Below, piece after piece: positions 32,925 to 43,393 of a stretch of 64,000 nt of DNA; the first letter of the stretch is position 1, and the number at the start of each line of letters is the position of its first letter. The position numbers were made by a program, and so were the translations under genes. The notes under the pieces were generated by a model. It searched no databases. It was not told the origin of the DNA and saw only the letters and a list, made by a program, of their open reading frames with translations. Source of the stretch: Diaporthe sp. PMI_573 (Eukaryota; Ascomycota; Sordariomycetes; Diaporthales; Diaporthaceae); contig JAJTUP010000017.1 of NCBI GenBank assembly GCA_021399435.1, forward strand, positions 682,001 to 746,000, written 5' to 3'.

Positions 32925-34295
32925 CACAAAACTCGTGGTTTAACCTTGTATTAAACATATATGCAAAATATGGGATCTGAGATACCTATAACTTTGACTA
33001 GACAGGCTTTATGATGGGTGTTGGTGCACCAAAAACAGTGGCAACGGGTGTAGATTGACGAGGACAAGCAAAATTAATCCAGCCTGGAAATTGGCAATGG
33101 GCAACAGCTATTGAATTGGTCAGCGCCGATGGGTGGGTTGGACCTCCAATGCTGGTTGTCAAGGCCAAGGTCCACCTCGCGAGCTAGTATACTGAGGGTG
33201 GCCTCCCTGACGACTGGGTTATCAAAACAAGCTCAAATGGATGGACAAACGATGAAATTGCCCTGGTATAGATTGAGCATTTTAATAAATACACTATACT
33301 ATGGAAAACAGGTGTCTATCGGTTGTTGATACTTGACGGCCATGGAAGCCACCATTCTACAGATTTCAAGAGATTTTGCAAAGCCAAGAACATTATTACT
33401 CTTTACATGCCTCCTCATTCATCTTACCTACTTTAACCACTCGACATTAGGTGTTTTGGTCCATTAAAAAGGGTATACGGTAGAGAAATCAACCAATTCA
33501 GCAAAGCCCAGATTACATACATTGACAACACAGAGTTCTTTCTCGCCTTCCACGCTGCACACAAAAAGGTTTTTAACCCAGAAACTATTAAAGGGGGTTT
33601 CAGAGGAGCAGGTCTTATTCCATTTGACCGGGAAGTAGTACTTTCCAAGCTAGATATCAAGATACAGACACCACCATTACAGCCGGGCTCCCTAGCACTA
33701 CCTGCACCTTGGGTCTCCCAGACACCACACAACTCAACACAAGTGGTTTCTCAATTAACTTTAATCAAAGATCGGATCTCTTATCATTAGGGAAGCTCTC
33801 CGACACTAATTTTAACCGCTGTGGATCGGTTGGGAAAATGGACCCAGTTGTTAGCCCATGCAGTATCCTTGCTAACCTAGGAGAATAAGATTCTTTGAGA
33901 GGTAAATGCAGTACTTTCTAAATATCGCTCGGCTAAAAGAACATATCTACAGTCAGGAGGGCTACTTAGTACTTAAGAGGCTAGAGAGATAATTAATTTA
34001 AATAGGAAGGGGAAGCGGCCTGCTGGTAAAATGAGCGGTGGTGCAAATGAGGCGGTCTGTAGCGGACCGCCTATAAGACGATGTGGTAACTGTGGGAAGC
34101 CTGGGCACAATGCACAAATATGTGACAATGATAAAGAATTATCTGATGTATATAGTTTCGATTAGTTTTGATCAATTTCAATTGATGTGGTGCCGCAATC
34201 TAGGTTATTCTGGTGGTGGTTCTAGAAAGTGGCTCGCTCGGTGGGGTGGTGTTATGAACCAACACGGTTGGCACCCAGGGGACCCATTCAGGTGA
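32925..34295 (+). mobile_element. Degenerate Fot1/pogo-type DNA transposon (Tc1/mariner superfamily)
   Basis: A single reading frame can be followed through many stops. It starts with KYGI and YNFD-TGFMMGVGAPK near 32955-33025, then SADGWVGPPMLVVKAKVHL and LPDDWVIKTSSNGWTNDEI. The catalytic phrases follow: ILDGHGSHHS near 33330 and MPPHSSYLL-PLDI near 33410. The C-terminus has KRVYGREINQF, FRGAGLIPFDREVVLSKLD and finally a CCHC zinc knuckle CGNCGKPGHNAQIC at about 34082-34126. This is the DDE transposase of fungal Fot1/pogo elements. Stops replace Gln (CAA to TAA) and Trp codons as expected from RIP. The HTH N-terminus is missing. I could not find terminal inverted repeats. Inactive. Confidence 0.8.
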
Positions 34296-37200
34296 CCTAG
34301 GCAGCCCAGACAGGATGCCACGACGCAGGTCCACAGACACTAGAGTACGGAAATGTGACTGTAAAAAGTTTAGCCGCAGGTCTTGCCACCCGCGACACTT
34401 CGACTACGCATGTGGCATTGGGACTGGTGAAGACATCGGATGAACTGTCGACAGCCAATGTGTCAAGTGCGACAGATCGGACTTGGACACATCAGAACAG
34501 CCTCGGGACCTCAATCGTTCATGATATGCCTAAGTGTGGTGTGCTTTCTAGGTTGAGAGACAAGATGGGTCTATTGATCTCTGACAATGCTCTCACCTAC
34601 GAGAGATAAGCTTTCCAAAAACAAAGCCGGTGGAGAGTTTTCTAAGTGTTCTCCTAAAGGATGCAGAGGGTTTTTCCTTATTTGGTGATTGAGACATCTT
34701 GCTGTGCAGTCATAATTGGCAATATTGGGTATTTGTCGATCAAATCAATAGTCGAAGACGAAAAGGATTTCATATTTGAAAAACCATATTGCACGATCAA
34801 CAACGAATCGGATGGAGCCTAGCGCTTTGATTGCCGTTTCAAATTGCAATGCCCAATTGTAGTACGGAAAGAACGAGGAAAACACACATGGCAATGCCAA
34901 CGTTTTGATGACGGCCATTCTACCGGACTTGGACAGAGACACATTCATGGAAAGCTCAACAGAAGGCAAGCCGAAATGTGAACGCACATCCACATGCATC
35001 ACTTCCTCTCTTCCACATCATTGTCGAGGAGTTGTCGCCTACTGGCAAGTGTTCCCTTATCGGAACCAACCTCTTCCACTAATGTCCGCCTGCTATCCTC
35101 GTCAGCAAGTGCTAATAAGGAGTTAGCCATTGTAAACGGCGATTACGATCACACCTGTAATCCGCAGTGCGAGGCTGTATGGCACCCTTCATTTCTATGT
35201 ATTGGCTTTCACGCTGTATAATACATGCAGATGCGGCTCGCACTACAGATCGATTACCAGCCCTGCTACGGGCATAAGGTGATGTCCAGTGTGCTTCTCG
35301 CATAAACCTGCAGCAAAGATGCCGTCCAGCACCGGACATAAAAACTGTGTTGTCAGGGTTGCGCATGAGGTTGTATGGAGCTGGGGAAATTCGAGTCCGA
35401 GCCTACCACGGAAGAGAACCTTGCATATCGGTCCACTGCCACGAGCATGGCCCTGTACAAGCCGCATCTATCCGAGCAGGGCTGAATGCGAGTGTGAGGA
35501 GTGGGAATTACGAGTGGCGAGCCGGATTACGAGCCGTTGTCTTGGCGCTCTAGGCGCTAATGCAAGACCTATACTACTTAGTCTTGCTGATGTCTTGTGA
35601 CAAGCAAATTCGGGCCCCCCCTGAAAATTCTCGTAAGCCGCACGTGCCACCAAAATTTAGCTGTAGACTCGGGAAACTCACAATGTTTAATGTTTACTTT
35701 ATCACATCCTCCTCGTCGTCGCCGACAAGCTGCAATTGCACCCAAATCGGGTAATCGTGATGCCAGTCGAGTGTAATACGGTCGATTCGAGCCCGTCCCG
35801 TGCAGGTGCCCACACTCTGCTTGCCCTTGACCAGTCAAGTCAGTGCTCACACCCACCAATCATGTTTCAACAAAGCCTTATTTCAAAGCCAAGACCTTGG
35901 TGAGGAATGAAACACTCAATATGGCGGCCCACGAGACAATGGGAGTACCCGAACATACACTCAGACAAGTGTACAGTATGAGGGAAAACGTACGTTACCT
36001 CCTATAATGGTCTCGTGGTGTACATCCTACGGACCAATGAGTGACAACTCATATTTGCAAAAGCGTCGAGGATTGCTTTCCCGATTCGGATGATCTAGAA
36101 TTTGAATCATTATGTTAATGCGAGATTTGTGCACGAGACCCGATGACCGCAGGTGAATGCGTCAATCTTAGGACCGCAGAAGAAACCTCAGCAATCACCT
36201 CGGAACGGTCTCGACTATGGACAGTTGTCACAGCGTTGGGCAAAATTGACCCGGGCAGCCCGTAATCTCATCTTGTGGAAGCGAGCAAGACGCATATTGT
36301 GCGCAGGGTGCGGTAGAAGCTGATTGGCTACGTCGAGGCAAGTTCTACCACCTCGAGTCTGCCAGTGTACAAGCCCTGTCCCACCTACGTCTTCTGTTCC
36401 ATATCCTTAGTTGTCGGCATTCTGGCATGAATCACATCGAACATTTAGTGGCATTAGAGTCCATTTGACAGCCTTAATCTGAGGATATTTGACCTCTTTC
36501 TGCGCAGCATTCCTAGTCACACCCTGCTTCTTGCCACCTATCGTCGTATCACTCTCTTTACAGTGCTAAGCGTCACCCTGTCTCTAGACTTCCTGGAAAC
36601 CCAATTTTGCAAGCTGGTTATACTCAGCAACCAACAATGAGGCGGTCAGTTTTCGGATCACCGTCGACCCCCACCCTTCTGCATGAGTCTCATCAGCGTC
36701 GAGAAGAACGACGATAGCCAAGAAATAATTTGTCCCTCATTTAAGCGTCCCCGTGGGTTGATGATAGCTTAAACTGGGTATGCGAAATCCACTCGAAGAC
36801 GTAACTGATGTGGTGCTCGCAAGTGAGTACTACTGGTCACTGGACTCATGGCAACAACCGCACGCCCGGACTACGAAGCTATACAATGCAAAAATAGCGA
36901 GCATAACCACACTAGAGGTTGTCAATCCCGCGACATCTAGCAGCAGTAGGATATCAACTGCGAGGAAGAGTTCCAAGCGTGTGCGCTGTGTAGATTTCAA
37001 CGAGTCGCCATACATTCTGTCGACACCCCGATAGACACCTCAGCTGGGCCGACTTGGCACTCCTGACCTAGAATTAACGCGGAACTGCGATAAGTTCTGC
37101 GACTGCTCTTCGGATTACCACAAGGATTAGGATGGCGGGTCCAAAGTGGATTCTAAAAGTAGGTTCACCCACTCGCTCTCGTTTGGCTAGAACAAGTCCA

Positions 37201-38719
37201 GGTGGCTGTTTATTTTCATACTAACCTATTGAGAAGCCGAAGCTGCTCTAGCTTACAGCCTTGGGGCGTCGGGCAGAAAGCTATTTACTTCTGCGCACGA
37301 TGCTTGCCGGAATTGATGAGCATTTGCTGCTCAGTCTGGTGGACAAGATCATGCCTCTTGACTACGGCGCCGGATGCCGCAGCGTCGAGGCCATCACCTT
37401 ATTCCTAGCCGGTTATGACACTAAATGATATTTATCCCCTCAGCGAACGTGTGCCTTTTGCCTACGCAGATATGTCCTCCGGGGTAGGCGCTGCCTTGAT
37501 GTTTGATGGTGAAGTTGGCTAATCATAAATTGGAACATAGCTATGAGCGCAAGCCGCCGCGCCTCTCGACTAATACTCCCTTGTGGTGGTCATCAAATCA
37601 TGGTATTTCGCTGCCGCAGCCCAGGCCACCTTTACTCGGTGCCTACTATCGACACCCACCATCTCTTCCTCCTCCTACCTTTTCTCAGTACTCCTCCTCA
37701 CAGCCTCTCTCTCACCTTCCCTATACGTTCCCTCAATGTCTAGAAATGCAGGCGCCTCATCAGTCACCACAGCCGCAGCACTTTGATAATCGCCGACTAT
37801 ATGAGCCGGAGAGGTACCCTCGCATTCAAGACGCCCATCATCGATCTCTTCTCTCTGTAGCGTATCAACAGCACGCGCCCCTTGGATGTCAACCTGCGGA
37901 ACGAGAGTCCATAATGGAGAGAGATTTCGGCGAGCTTAACTTTCTGAGTCTTTCATACTCACAGCCGTCTATCTCACAGCATGCAATCCCCGAGTGAAAT
38001 CTTCCATTGAATTGAGACTGTGCGCCTTTACGGAGCTTCCTACTGCAGCTGAGACGTCGATAATTTATGAAGTAATGGCATGCATGTGTCGAGAACTGAT
38101 TAGTCCACAACAGTATCTTGCAGCTGAAATGTTAGGATACGGCGTTTGCTACGTCTGGGTAGCTTTAGGGCTAGTGTGATTGAGACGCGTGGCATTCCGG
38201 GAATCCGGGCGGCGTTTTCCGTAGAAGTTCCAATTGGTGGGGAGGTTTGCCGAATGAAAAGGTCAGCCTCAGTACTCTCCCCTCCATACGGAGTGGGCTC
38301 CCCTTTTACTTATCAGCAGACTATCCTCATTCACTGGTTTCCTGGCATCGTTCGCCTGCAAGACATATCTCCTGTACGCCCTACGAAAGCTTATGGCTTG
38401 TCTGCGTAAACCTCCTTGCGCTGTCGGCCGAACATGCAGTCGATATTCATCTGTTCCAAATCCACGAATTTGGGAAGCGCAATCACTCGAGTTTCATTGC
38501 AACTCTTGACTCCGCGGCCATAGGTTTCGATGACCGTCTTGGCTCGTGAATCAATACTGAGAGTGTCGACAGCCAGTATCTCAACCCCTTTCGACAGAGC
38601 ACAATTTTCAACCCTTTACTTGTACAAGGCCTCAAGCACGGCCTAAAAAGATTGTGTGCACACAGTATAAATGGGGGGTGGAATTGCTTCCTCATTTTCG
38701 AACTAGTGCACTCGGGGAT
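34296..38719. other. Long gene-poor stretch
   Basis: 4.4 kb with no recognised gene. Two frames deserve mention only. 34745-35002 (minus) codes 85 residues with a hydrophobic centre. 37503-37997 (plus) codes 164 residues rich in Pro, Ser, His and Gln (e.g. HPPSLPPPTFSQYSSS), perhaps a fragment of a disordered protein. Neither has a domain, splice partners or a convincing start. Confidence 0.4.
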
Positions 38720-39366
38720 CAGCCAGCGTCCGCCCACCCAGTGCTGAGCGCCGGCCCACCCAGTGTTTCGCGTCCGCCCACCCAGTGTTTCACTTTCCGC
38801 CACCCAGTACCTACATTTGATAGCAGACTCTAAGTGCTTAGAAGTATCTTTCTGACTAAGTCAAATTTACCCCGCTTCTCCAAATTTTAGAGTACTTTTT
38901 AGTACCTTTGGCTTCTTGGCCCTCTGGCCCTCAAAAGCTTTCTCCAGCCCTCTGGCTCTCTGTAGCTTTCTGCAGCCCTCTGGCCCTCTGGCTCTCTGTA
39001 GCTCTCTGCAGCCCTCTGGCTCTCTGGCTCTCTATAGCTCTCTGCGGCCCTCCAGCTCTATAGCCCTTTGTGTCTCTAAGTATTGCTTAATTGGAGATTT
39101 TAGCGTAAAAAGCTGAATGCGGGGCTGATAAGTAAGAAAGATACTTTAAAATATTAGTAGGCGTCTCCAAAATTTAGGTACTGGGTGGGCGGAAAGTAAA
39201 ACACTGGGTGGGCGGACGCTCAACACTGGGTGGGCGGACGCTCAATACTGGCTGGGCGGACGCTCAATACTGGGTGGGCGGACGCTCAATACTGGGTGGG
39301 CGGACGCTCAATACTGGCTGGGCGGACGCTCAATACTGGCTGGGCGGACGCTGGCTGCTCGGGGAT
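38711..39366. mobile_element. Non-autonomous fold-back / MULE-like inverted-repeat element with 9-bp target duplication
   Basis: The element is 38720-39357 (638 bp). Both ends are CAGCCAGCGTCCGCCCA in inverted orientation, and the flanks 38711-38719 and 39358-39366 are the identical 9-mer CTCGGGGAT. Each terminal inverted repeat is itself a tandem array of a 22-bp unit (CTGGGTGGGCGGACGCT plus five variable bases): four units on the left (38720-38812) and eight on the right (39180-39357). The centre (38918-39070) is a C/T-rich tandem repeat of GCCCTCTGGCTCTCTGTAGC type. There is no transposase gene. A 9-bp duplication is typical of Mutator-like elements. Tandemly repeated long inverted ends are typical of fold-back elements. 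Class assignment is inference; boundaries are seen directly. Confidence 0.8.
39180..39357 (+). repeat. Tandem array of eight 22-bp units (right end of the element)
   Basis: Eight consecutive units with the constant core GGGCGGACGCT. Two unit types alternate, CTGGGTGGG and CTGGCTGGG. The innermost unit has the variant ending AAAGTAAAACA, as does the innermost unit of the left array. This indicates that the arrays share an ancestral order. Confidence 0.85.
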
Positions 39367-39699
39367 GCAAAAATGCGATCCGCGGTGGATACGTAGGGCC
39401 CGAAGCCACAATGGCCGTTGTGCGAAGATAGTAAGCCACCAACTTAAATTGAGCCTTAGACACCGATCGGCATGGTTCTCCTGAGGCCGCATGCTATCGG
39501 CGCTTGCATTCTTTTCAGATGACGTCTGCCTTATTCATTCTTTCCTCCCCTTCTTTCCTTTCTTCGCGATCGATTCTCTGCTCTTCATCATCACCTTTGG
39601 GTGCCTACTTTCCAATTTCCTTGAGCCGCTTCGCTCCCACACTCACGATCACTGGTTGCCTCACAGAGCCTATCTGCATGAGAACAGACGGCTGTGGAT
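39367..39699. other. Upstream region of the DUF7703 gene
   Basis: 332 bases without a gene of their own. T/C-rich between 39530 and 39620, as in fungal promoters and leaders. Confidence 0.5.
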
Positions 39700-40740
39700 A
39701 TGGCTGGGGAGACGGGACCTATTTCGGTCTCCTTGCCGGTAGCTATGGTCATTTCGGGCTTCTTCGCCGTCGCAATGTACAACACGGCCGAGATCCTTAT
39801 TTCGATCTTCCATTCGTTCAAGCGAAGGAGGACGCTCTACTTCTGGAGCCTACTGGTTGCCTCGACAGGAATACCAGTCCACTCTGTCGCCGTGCTATTA
39901 CGCTTCTTCTCCCTAGCCCCAAATTTCCTAATGTGTGTTCTCACGGTTATCGGTTGGTGGGCTATGGTTACGGGGCAATCTGTTGTGATGTACTCGCGTC
40001 TGCATCTGGTCGTGTCCGACTCGAGGAAGATCAGGTATGTTTTGATCATGATCATGGCCAATTTCTGTATTCTACACATTCCAGTGTCGGTGCTCTTTCT
40101 CTGCAGTAATTCAAGCCTCCCTGTGCCTCCTATCAACGCCTTCAATATATACGAGAAGATCCAGCTCGCCGGTTTCTCTCTTCAAGAATCCATCATTTCA
40201 GGTCTCTATATATGGGAGGCATCTCATAACCTAAAGCCTGTCCTAGACGTCAAAGGGGCCGTGGGACGGCAAATCACACGCCACCTGCTTATTCTCTTCG
40301 TCGTCGTCGTTTTTCTCGACAGCAGCCTCATGGCAACAGAGTACACCAATAACTTCGAGATCCAGACGACGTACAAGCCGGTTGTCTACAGCGTCAAGCT
40401 CAAGATTGAGTTTGTCATTCTGAATGAGCTAGTTACGTTCACTCGGATGCCACATACGACTCTCGTCTCGGAACACAATTTAGCAAGAGACTACGCCGAC
40501 TTCCTTGCCCAAGGCGGTCTATCGACCAACAGGATACTCGTGAACGAGACAGGGCAGTGCCCTCCAGAAGCTGATGGGAGAGCTTCGAGGACGACCACTA
40601 TGGACCATATATTTGACGGCAGTTTTCAGACCGACATCGGCCTTCAGCACCTTCCAACGGCGGAGGTCGGTCCTCGTTCACCCGCAGCTACAGAGACCTT
40701 CAACATCTTCTCACAACGCCTGGAGCATAACACCCAATAG
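39700..40740 (+). CDS. Seven-transmembrane fungal membrane protein (DUF7703 family)
   Basis: Single exon, 346 residues from the ATG at 39700 (the frame opens slightly earlier at a GTG). Seven hydrophobic helices fill residues about 10-255. Family phrases include FHSFKRRRTLYFWSLLVAS, GWWAMVTGQSVVMYSRLHLV, QESIISGLYIWEA and KPVVYSVKLKIEFVILN, all characteristic of the DUF7703 proteins widespread in Pezizomycotina. The C-terminal ~90 residues are hydrophilic and probably cytosolic. The topology is receptor-like, but no ligand or G-protein partner is known, so function is open. The gene sits between the fold-back element and AT-rich decayed DNA and has no functional neighbours. Confidence 0.82.
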   Translation: MAGETGPISVSLPVAMVISGFFAVAMYNTAEILISIFHSFKRRRTLYFWSLLVASTGIPVHSVAVLLRFFSLAPNFLMCVLTVIGWWAMVTGQSVVMYSRLHLVVSDSRKIRYVLIMIMANFCILHIPVSVLFLCSNSSLPVPPINAFNIYEKIQLAGFSLQESIISGLYIWEASHNLKPVLDVKGAVGRQITRHLLILFVVVVFLDSSLMATEYTNNFEIQTTYKPVVYSVKLKIEFVILNELVTFTRMPHTTLVSEHNLARDYADFLAQGGLSTNRILVNETGQCPPEADGRASRTTTMDHIFDGSFQTDIGLQHLPTAEVGPRSPAATETFNIFSQRLEHNTQ

Positions 40741-41285
40741 CACGGCGGCGCGCACAGCGTTAAGCATTGCGCGTGAGGGCAACTCGACTGGCAGTTGTTC
40801 TCCGTGCAAGGGGAGCACAAGGCTCATGGAAAAGCTTGCTCCATCTTGAAATGGCTATAACGAACTTCGCAGAGTGTCATCAAAATGCATCCTCAACAAA
40901 CCGGCCTCAGTAGCAGAAATCATAGCTTAGAATAGCACAGACTTCAAATACGACCGCTTTCAGAGTATTGCAGATCAAAAGTAGATCACCGAAAAATTGA
41001 TAGTATTGACAAAAGGGTTGCAGCAGAATACGTAAAGGCTCCCTACGCTTATGATTATGCTAATTCTATGGTCCAGGCATGTCAATTCCCGTTGCACGCA
41101 CATATAATAATACATTTGTTGCCGCAGTTGTCTATAAAACATCAAGATCCACGATCTGCCTATAGCTGTTTACAACGACTACACCATATGACAATTATCT
41201 GCCGGCTCTAAATATTTCTAGACTTCTTTAATTCTCTCAATACCTTCTGCTTTATCTGACGTCCAATTATAGAAGGTCGTAAGAG
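40741..41285. other. Intergenic, nothing recognised
   Basis: Moderately AT-rich, short frames only. Confidence 0.5.
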
Positions 41286-41762
41286 CTATGCAAGAGATTT
41301 TGTAAAAGCGCCCATTCCGCCCTTTACAGACTGGATAATCTGTTCAATTTGATCCATCTTCTCGGTTAACCGGTCTATATTTTGGGATGCCCTTCTCATA
41401 TAACTTTCAATATTTTCAAGCGATTGCTCGAACTGATGTAGGCTTGCTGCCTCAGCGCCATAAGAAGGACTTGACAGTATGTTAGATTCTGCTTATTGGC
41501 CAGGAGCAAGTTCCACGGCTTACTGTAATTCATTGCATATGGGCAGCTGTTGAGCATCCCAGAGGTTTGTCATATCTGAATCATAGTTCTCCGTCCACAA
41601 GGGATCATTTTGCAGAAGTGGAGCCAATTCATATGACTGTTCGGAACTATCCATGTCGATTGACCAGCTCGAGACGGAGAAATGTAATAATGATTTTGTG
41701 ATCTGCAGTACCAGGATTCCGATGAAATTCAATGGTTGTATTTGATACCGTATACTGTACAT
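41286..41762 (-). pseudogene. Decayed gene with acidic and coiled-coil segments, family unknown
   Basis: Reading minus-strand from 41762 to a TAG at 41288-41286 in one frame gives coding-like sequence interrupted by TAA at 41522-41520 and a second TAA eight codons later. Both are one C-to-T step from CAA (Gln). Upstream of the stops is MDSSEQSYELAPLLQNDPLW, an acidic segment. Downstream is a heptad-like helix FEQSLENIESYMRRASQ and LTEKMDQIEQIIQSVKGG. Such acidic plus coiled-coil tails occur in fungal regulators and signalling proteins, but there is no diagnostic domain, and the 5' part is lost in AT-rich DNA. A dead fragment is the best reading. Confidence 0.42.
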
Positions 41763-42997
41763 CAGGTTTAACTTGTATTACTGTATTGATATATTTATAG
41801 TTATTTATGATAGTTCGTGTTTCTCAATTCCTTAAACCTAAGTTTACTATTATTTACACTAATTTATCTTAAAACGTAAATCTAAAGATGTAAGCTGTCC
41901 TTTCTATAGTACTTTATTACCTTTTCTGTTTCTAGATACACGGCAGTCTTAAAAGAAATATATATAAAATTGCGTCGCAAACGTCTAAGATCCGTCGCTT
42001 ATGTTGTGGCATGCTACGCTCTTAACAGTGTATACCACGTATTTGTTGCGTACTGTAGGGTTTATTTGACTCCGTCTTCCCGACTTATCCTGATACATAG
42101 GTCCACCTATGTCTAAGAGGCCCACTCTAAATATAAACTGGCCCAGGTAATTCATATGATGCTTAATCATATTAAGTGCTACCATGCTTTGCAGATGCTA
42201 TTTATATAGAGTAAAACCTCGGTGTGGCACTTTTAGACACGTCAGTACTTATTTCTCATAGTTAGGCCTATATCGTATGCGACACGGTTTTCTATTTTTG
42301 TTTTTCTCTTTTCGTTAGGTGTCACGACCCTGACGGAAATAGGACCAACGGTTGGTTCAGAAGTGGAACAGATCCACTCGGCCAGCACACTCGGCCAAAC
42401 GAAGCGGCACAAGGAACCCAGCCACGGTCACGTGATCGCAGGTAAACCAAGGATCGGTTGGGAGCGACAATCGATCCCAGCGATCCAACACCCAGGAACG
42501 ACAGGAAGGACGACCTGGTCAGCCAGGAGATTCTTTCCTTGTCATCTAGGTGAAGATCAATAGCGATTGTCACAGCACTTCTTAACAGTTCTAACAGAGT
42601 ACATTGCTTACGGTACTTTGAAGCATTCATGGCAGAAGTTCTGACAAGTCTTATATATGGGACAAGCGAGAACAGATAATGAATTGCATAACAAAACGTA
42701 AAGCATTCTACCTTTATTTAAACCTCTTATAAAACAATATCAGCAGACAATCAATATACGTTATCCTTCCTGATCGCTATCGATGTAACCCAAATATTGT
42801 GTCATCTTGCCTCGTCGTAAGCTATTTGTCTTGGTCAGTTCAATGCCTTCATTACCTATAGGGATGGACCAAATTACTTGTACTTATGAGGGCCCTTGGA
42901 ATCCGTAAGATTTGTTAGGGGTTGCCGCGTTCTCTGTTCAGGACTCGGACCTTGCAAAGGTCTCACTAAGAAAGTATAAGCTACGAATCAGCCGAGT
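41763..42997. other. AT-rich intergenic with a possible LTR start
   Basis: TA-rich to about 42300, then near-balanced sequence beginning TGTCACGACCCTGACGG at 42320. It resembles the 5' end of fungal gypsy-type LTRs and has a TATATA at about 42653. No matching 3' end or flanking duplication was found, so the LTR is only a possibility. The minus-strand frame 42322-42630 has no recognised content. Confidence 0.35.
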
Positions 42998-43264
42998 TCA
43001 TGCGCGGGCAAACTTACTCACATCCTCGTTTTGATCAGCCCAATAAGCGCCTAGCTGACGTGCAACCTCTTCTACCTTTCCCGGCTTGGTCCAGGTCCTA
43101 AGAGGATATACATCCTCGTGGACCGAGTCCTGCCAGGCCAGCCAGTCTGGATGCCACCAGAGCTCGGCAGCATTAAGTACTCGCTTAGAGACCTTGCAAT
43201 GTTGGCCAAAACACAAGATCTGTCGTGCCAGCAGTTGAGCTTGCTTTAGTCGTAGAGATGACAT
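42998..43264 (-). CDS. Possible small gene, 88 residues or spliced
   Basis: The frame starts with ATG after AAAA (good context) and reads like protein: LWWHPDWLAWQDSVHEDVYP and KVEEVARQLGAYWADQNED. A TATAAATA element lies about 122 bases upstream. The last coding-like codon is followed by GTGAGTAAG, a strong splice donor, so the true C-terminus may lie in a second exon. The acceptor at about 42951 leads directly into a TGA, which would end the protein after about 81 residues. No family recognised, no signal peptide and no membrane segment. Surrounding DNA is AT-rich and decayed. Confidence 0.35.
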   Translation of the reverse strand: MSSLRLKQAQLLARQILCFGQHCKVSKRVLNAAELWWHPDWLAWQDSVHEDVYPLRTWTKPGKVEEVARQLGAYWADQNEDVSKFARA

Positions 43265-43385
43265 TTTTATGATATACGAAATGAAATATGAGATGACTCA
43301 AGTCAATGTAACTTCTACCAGCCGTCGTTCGCTGGAATGAGAAGGCAAGAAGTTTTATGACCATTGAATGATCTGCTTCGATTGA

Positions 43386-43393
43386 TATTTATA
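43386..43393 (-). promoter_or_regulatory. TATA box of the possible small gene
   Basis: TATAAATA on the minus strand, about 122 bases before the ATG at 43264. It is the only core-promoter-like motif in the interval. Confidence 0.3.

Noticed and set aside
37503..37997. Proline-rich 164-residue frame as a gene
   Set aside because: Low-complexity composition, no domain, no splice partner and no support from surrounding sequence.
39180..39357. CRISPR-like array
   Set aside because: Units are directly adjacent without unique spacers, the genome is fungal, and the array is the end of an inverted-repeat element.
39208..39484. Open frames rich in Gly, Arg, Trp (GGRTLNTGWADAQYW-like repeats)
   Set aside because: They are translations of the 22-bp tandem repeat in the element end. 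The period is not a multiple of three, and the same motif appears in two frames.
42322..42630. 102-codon minus-strand frame
   Set aside because: No recognisable content, and it overlaps the possible LTR; frames of this length are expected by chance.
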